Assembly (NCBI GenBank): GCA_937930275.1
Contig: CALGLM010000031.1
Location: 1 to 8,316 of the forward strand
Direction: 5' to 3'
DNA: 8,316 nucleotides
Origin: an uncultured Ignavibacteria bacterium
GTDB taxonomy: Bacteria > Bacteroidota > Ignavibacteria > Ignavibacteriales > Melioribacteraceae
Position 1 is the first letter of the stretch, and each line of letters begins with the position of its first letter. A program made the position numbers and the translations under genes. Below the pieces are notes generated by a model, which searched no databases, was not told the origin of the DNA, and saw only the letters and a program-made list of their open reading frames with translations. Shown one piece after another: positions 6,239 through 8,316 of this stretch.

Positions 6239-8316
6239 ATGTACAACACTAATATTGATTTGAAAAATCCTTTGATGATGACACCTGTCGGTTTAATTTT
6301 GTTTAATTTAGATGAAAATTATTGCTACACCGGTTTTTCTATTACTCATAAAGAAACAATTGAACAGATTTGGGGAGTGGTAATTTCAATTGGAAGTAAT
6401 TTGCTCGATATTATCCAAATACAAGATGATAAAGCAAAAGCAAAAGAAAATTTTGATAGAGCACTAAGAGGGGAATCATTTTATATAGAAGAAGAATATG
6501 GTTCGGGGAAAAATCGTAAATGGTGGGAAAATAGGTATTCACCGATTTTTAATGAAGAAAACAATGTTATTGGTTTAACAATTTTTGTTATAGATATAAC
6601 AGAAAGAAAAAAGCTTGAAAATAAACTGAAAGAAAGCGAAGAACGATATAAAACATTTATTGCTAAGTCTAATGAAGCTTTTTATCGTTTTGAATTAAAA
6701 GAACCTATTGATATAAAATTATCAATTGAGAAGCAAATAGATAAAATATTTTATGAATCGGTGCTTGTTGAATATAATTATGCATATGAGTTTTTATACA
6801 AAGATACAGATTTAAACCCGATAAAAGGAAAGTCAATTGCACTTTTAAAAGGAGAGGATAATAAAAGTTTAGAATACAAGATAATTGAAAATTTTATTAA
6901 AAACGGATATGAATCAAACAGAGTATTAAAGAAATTTAAAGACTCCGATAGAATTCAGAAAGTTACGTTAAATAATTATGTGGGAATAGTTGAAAAGGGT
7001 AAATTAATAAGAATATGGGGTACAATATCCGACATAACTGAAAATTTTATTAAGAACGAGCAGTATAGAAGTATATTAGAAACTTCTATTGACAGATTTT
7101 GGATTGTAAATAAATCAGGAAGGATTAACGAAATAAATGATTCGTACTGTAAGTTAATAGGTTACTCACGAGAAGAATTACTTTTAATGAATATTTCCGA
7201 TTTAGAAATTGAAGAATCGGATAATGAAACGAAACAACATATTGAAAACATTGAGAAAAACGGATCAGATAGGTTTGAAACAAAACATCGTAAGAAAAAC
7301 GGAGAAATAATTGACGTAGAAATAAGTGTACAATATATTATTGAAATTGATTTGTTTGTTGTTTTTGTAAGGGATATTTCATTACGTAAAGAATCAGAAA
7401 GAATATTAAAAGAAAGTGAAGCAAAATTTAAGGATATTTTTGAAAGAGCGGCAGATGCAATATTTATTGCAGATAAATTAACCGGTGATATTGTGGATCT
7501 AAATTCAAAAGCCGAAAAAATATTAGAGAAAGAAAAAAATGAGATAATAGGACTTAAACAATACGAGATATATAATCCTTCGGGAAAAAATTATTTAGAT
7601 GATAGCTTTTTTGAAAACGGATATTTGGTTAGAACGGACGGGCTAAATATTCCTGTTGAAATAATGAGCTCCGAAATAAATTATAATGGTAGAATTTGTT
7701 CAATGGGAATTTTTCGCGATATAACAAAAAGGTTGGAATTAGAAAATAAAATAAGAAGGGAGACTTACTTTAAAGATACTTTACTAAAAGAATCCAGTGA
7801 CGGAATTGTAGTTATGAATGAATGGGGTAAAGTACTTGAATTTAATAATGCATTTCAAAAAATGCTGGGTTATACACATGAAGAAATGGTTAAATTATCT
7901 GTTTGGGATTGGGAATTTGATGATTCAATTGACGAAATAAACAAACTCCTAAGTTCTATTGATGAGACAGGGGCACATTTTATTAGAACCCATAAAAGGA
8001 AAGACGGGACGACTTATAAGGCAGAAATTAGTACAAACGCATCCACTTTTGATAACTTGAAGCTAATTTTTTGTATTATACGAGATATATCAGAAAGAGA
8101 GAACTTAATAACTGAATTGTTACAAAAGGATAATGAAGTTAAAAAAGCACATAGAATTGCAAAAATCTCTAATTGGTCTTGGGATTTTGATACAAAGGAA
8201 GTTGTTTGGTCTGATGAATTTTTTGAAATTGTTAAGTATAATAAAGGAACAATTCCGAAAACATTAAAAGAAGCAAAATTTTTATTTACCAAAAATAGTT
8301 TTGAACTGATTAATAA
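6239..8316 (+). CDS. Multi-PAS cytoplasmic sensor protein, probable histidine kinase (3' end outside window)
   Basis: An uninterrupted frame of 692 codons starts at ATG 6239 and is still open at the window edge. It is a chain of PAS domains, each ending in the usual DIT/DIS exit motif and joined by charged helical linkers. They run about 12-122 (ending VIDITERKKLE), 136-268 (SDITE), 275-384 (VRDISLRKE), 394-500 (FRDITKRLE), 510-622 (IRDISERE), and a sixth beginning near 635 with ISNWSWDFDTKEVVWSDEFF. The second domain is a distinctive variant: FYRFELKEPI (148-157), a stretch around VEYNYAYEFLY (177-187), then NNYVGIVEKGKLIRIWGTISDITE in two parts (245-268), a form I associate with PAS domains of hybrid sensor kinases. 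No signal peptide or membrane helix is visible, so the protein should be cytoplasmic. PAS domains bind small ligands or cofactors. The output domain, most likely HisKA plus HATPase, lies beyond the window. It has its own promoter and is divergent from the carboxylate operon. Confidence 0.88.
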   Translation, partial: MYNTNIDLKNPLMMTPVGLILFNLDENYCYTGFSITHKETIEQIWGVVISIGSNLLDIIQIQDDKAKAKENFDRALRGESFYIEEEYGSGKNRKWWENRYSPIFNEENNVIGLTIFVIDITERKKLENKLKESEERYKTFIAKSNEAFYRFELKEPIDIKLSIEKQIDKIFYESVLVEYNYAYEFLYKDTDLNPIKGKSIALLKGEDNKSLEYKIIENFIKNGYESNRVLKKFKDSDRIQKVTLNNYVGIVEKGKLIRIWGTISDITENFIKNEQYRSILETSIDRFWIVNKSGRINEINDSYCKLIGYSREELLLMNISDLEIEESDNETKQHIENIEKNGSDRFETKHRKKNGEIIDVEISVQYIIEIDLFVVFVRDISLRKESERILKESEAKFKDIFERAADAIFIADKLTGDIVDLNSKAEKILEKEKNEIIGLKQYEIYNPSGKNYLDDSFFENGYLVRTDGLNIPVEIMSSEINYNGRICSMGIFRDITKRLELENKIRRETYFKDTLLKESSDGIVVMNEWGKVLEFNNAFQKMLGYTHEEMVKLSVWDWEFDDSIDEINKLLSSIDETGAHFIRTHKRKDGTTYKAEISTNASTFDNLKLIFCIIRDISERENLITELLQKDNEVKKAHRIAKISNWSWDFDTKEVVWSDEFFEIVKYNKGTIPKTLKEAKFLFTKNSFELIN

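Noticed and set aside
8014..8292. A 92-codon minus-strand frame opposite the PAS protein.
   Set aside because: The opposite strand encodes continuous PAS sequence; the minus frame shows no known pattern.
1..8316. CRISPR arrays, insertion sequences, tRNA or rRNA genes.
   Set aside because: I saw no spaced direct repeats, transposase-like frames, terminal repeats or cloverleaf/rRNA sequences in the window.

Overview
The window comes from an AT-rich bacterial genome (roughly one third G+C by eye). It probably belongs to the Bacteroidota/Chlorobiota/Ignavibacteriota group. The clues are a short lipoprotein whose lipid-attachment Cys is followed at once by Lys and four Asp, a lipocalin-like 'VGTW' repeat-poor domain typical of these phyla, and a very long cytoplasmic multi-PAS sensor. 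Shine-Dalgarno sequences precede most genes, and the best promoter candidates look like ordinary sigma-70 sites. That fits Ignavibacteriota-like lineages better than classical Bacteroidetes, but the assignment is only an inference.

Region 1 (2-5855, all minus strand) is a compact six-gene cluster. In transcription order it holds a GbsR/MarR-type winged-helix regulator (5855-5358), a FabG-like short-chain dehydrogenase (5298-4555), a beta-ketoacyl-ACP synthase III-like condensing enzyme (4553-3567), a sodium:solute symporter (3554-2046), an acyl-CoA synthetase (2053-542) and a small lipocalin-like lipoprotein (517-2). From the dehydrogenase to the lipoprotein the gaps are 1, 12, -8 and 24 bases, so these five genes very likely form one operon. 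The regulator is separated from them by 59 bases. That gap holds a good promoter buried in a palindromic element, and nearly the same 35-base element (30/35 identical) lies directly upstream of the regulator's own start codon. This is strong internal evidence for a regulator that controls both itself and the operon.

The cluster reads as a carboxylic-acid module: uptake by the symporter, ATP-dependent activation to acyl-CoA by the ligase, then condensation or acyl transfer and keto/hydroxy redox by the KAS III-like protein and the SDR. The KAS III-like protein keeps the acylated Cys but has Thr and Tyr where the family has its catalytic His and Asn. The SDR has an Asp at the end of its second beta strand, which suggests NAD(H) rather than NADPH. 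Both points argue against plain housekeeping fatty-acid synthesis. The substrate is unknown.

Region 2 (5856-6238) is a 383-base AT-rich divergent intergenic region. It holds one copy of the regulator element, a small perfect inverted repeat, and a near-consensus sigma-70 promoter for the rightward gene.

Region 3 (6239-8316, plus strand) is the first 692 codons of a gene that runs off the window. It encodes five PAS domains and the start of a sixth, with no membrane segment and no kinase domain yet reached; it is most likely a soluble multi-PAS sensor histidine kinase.
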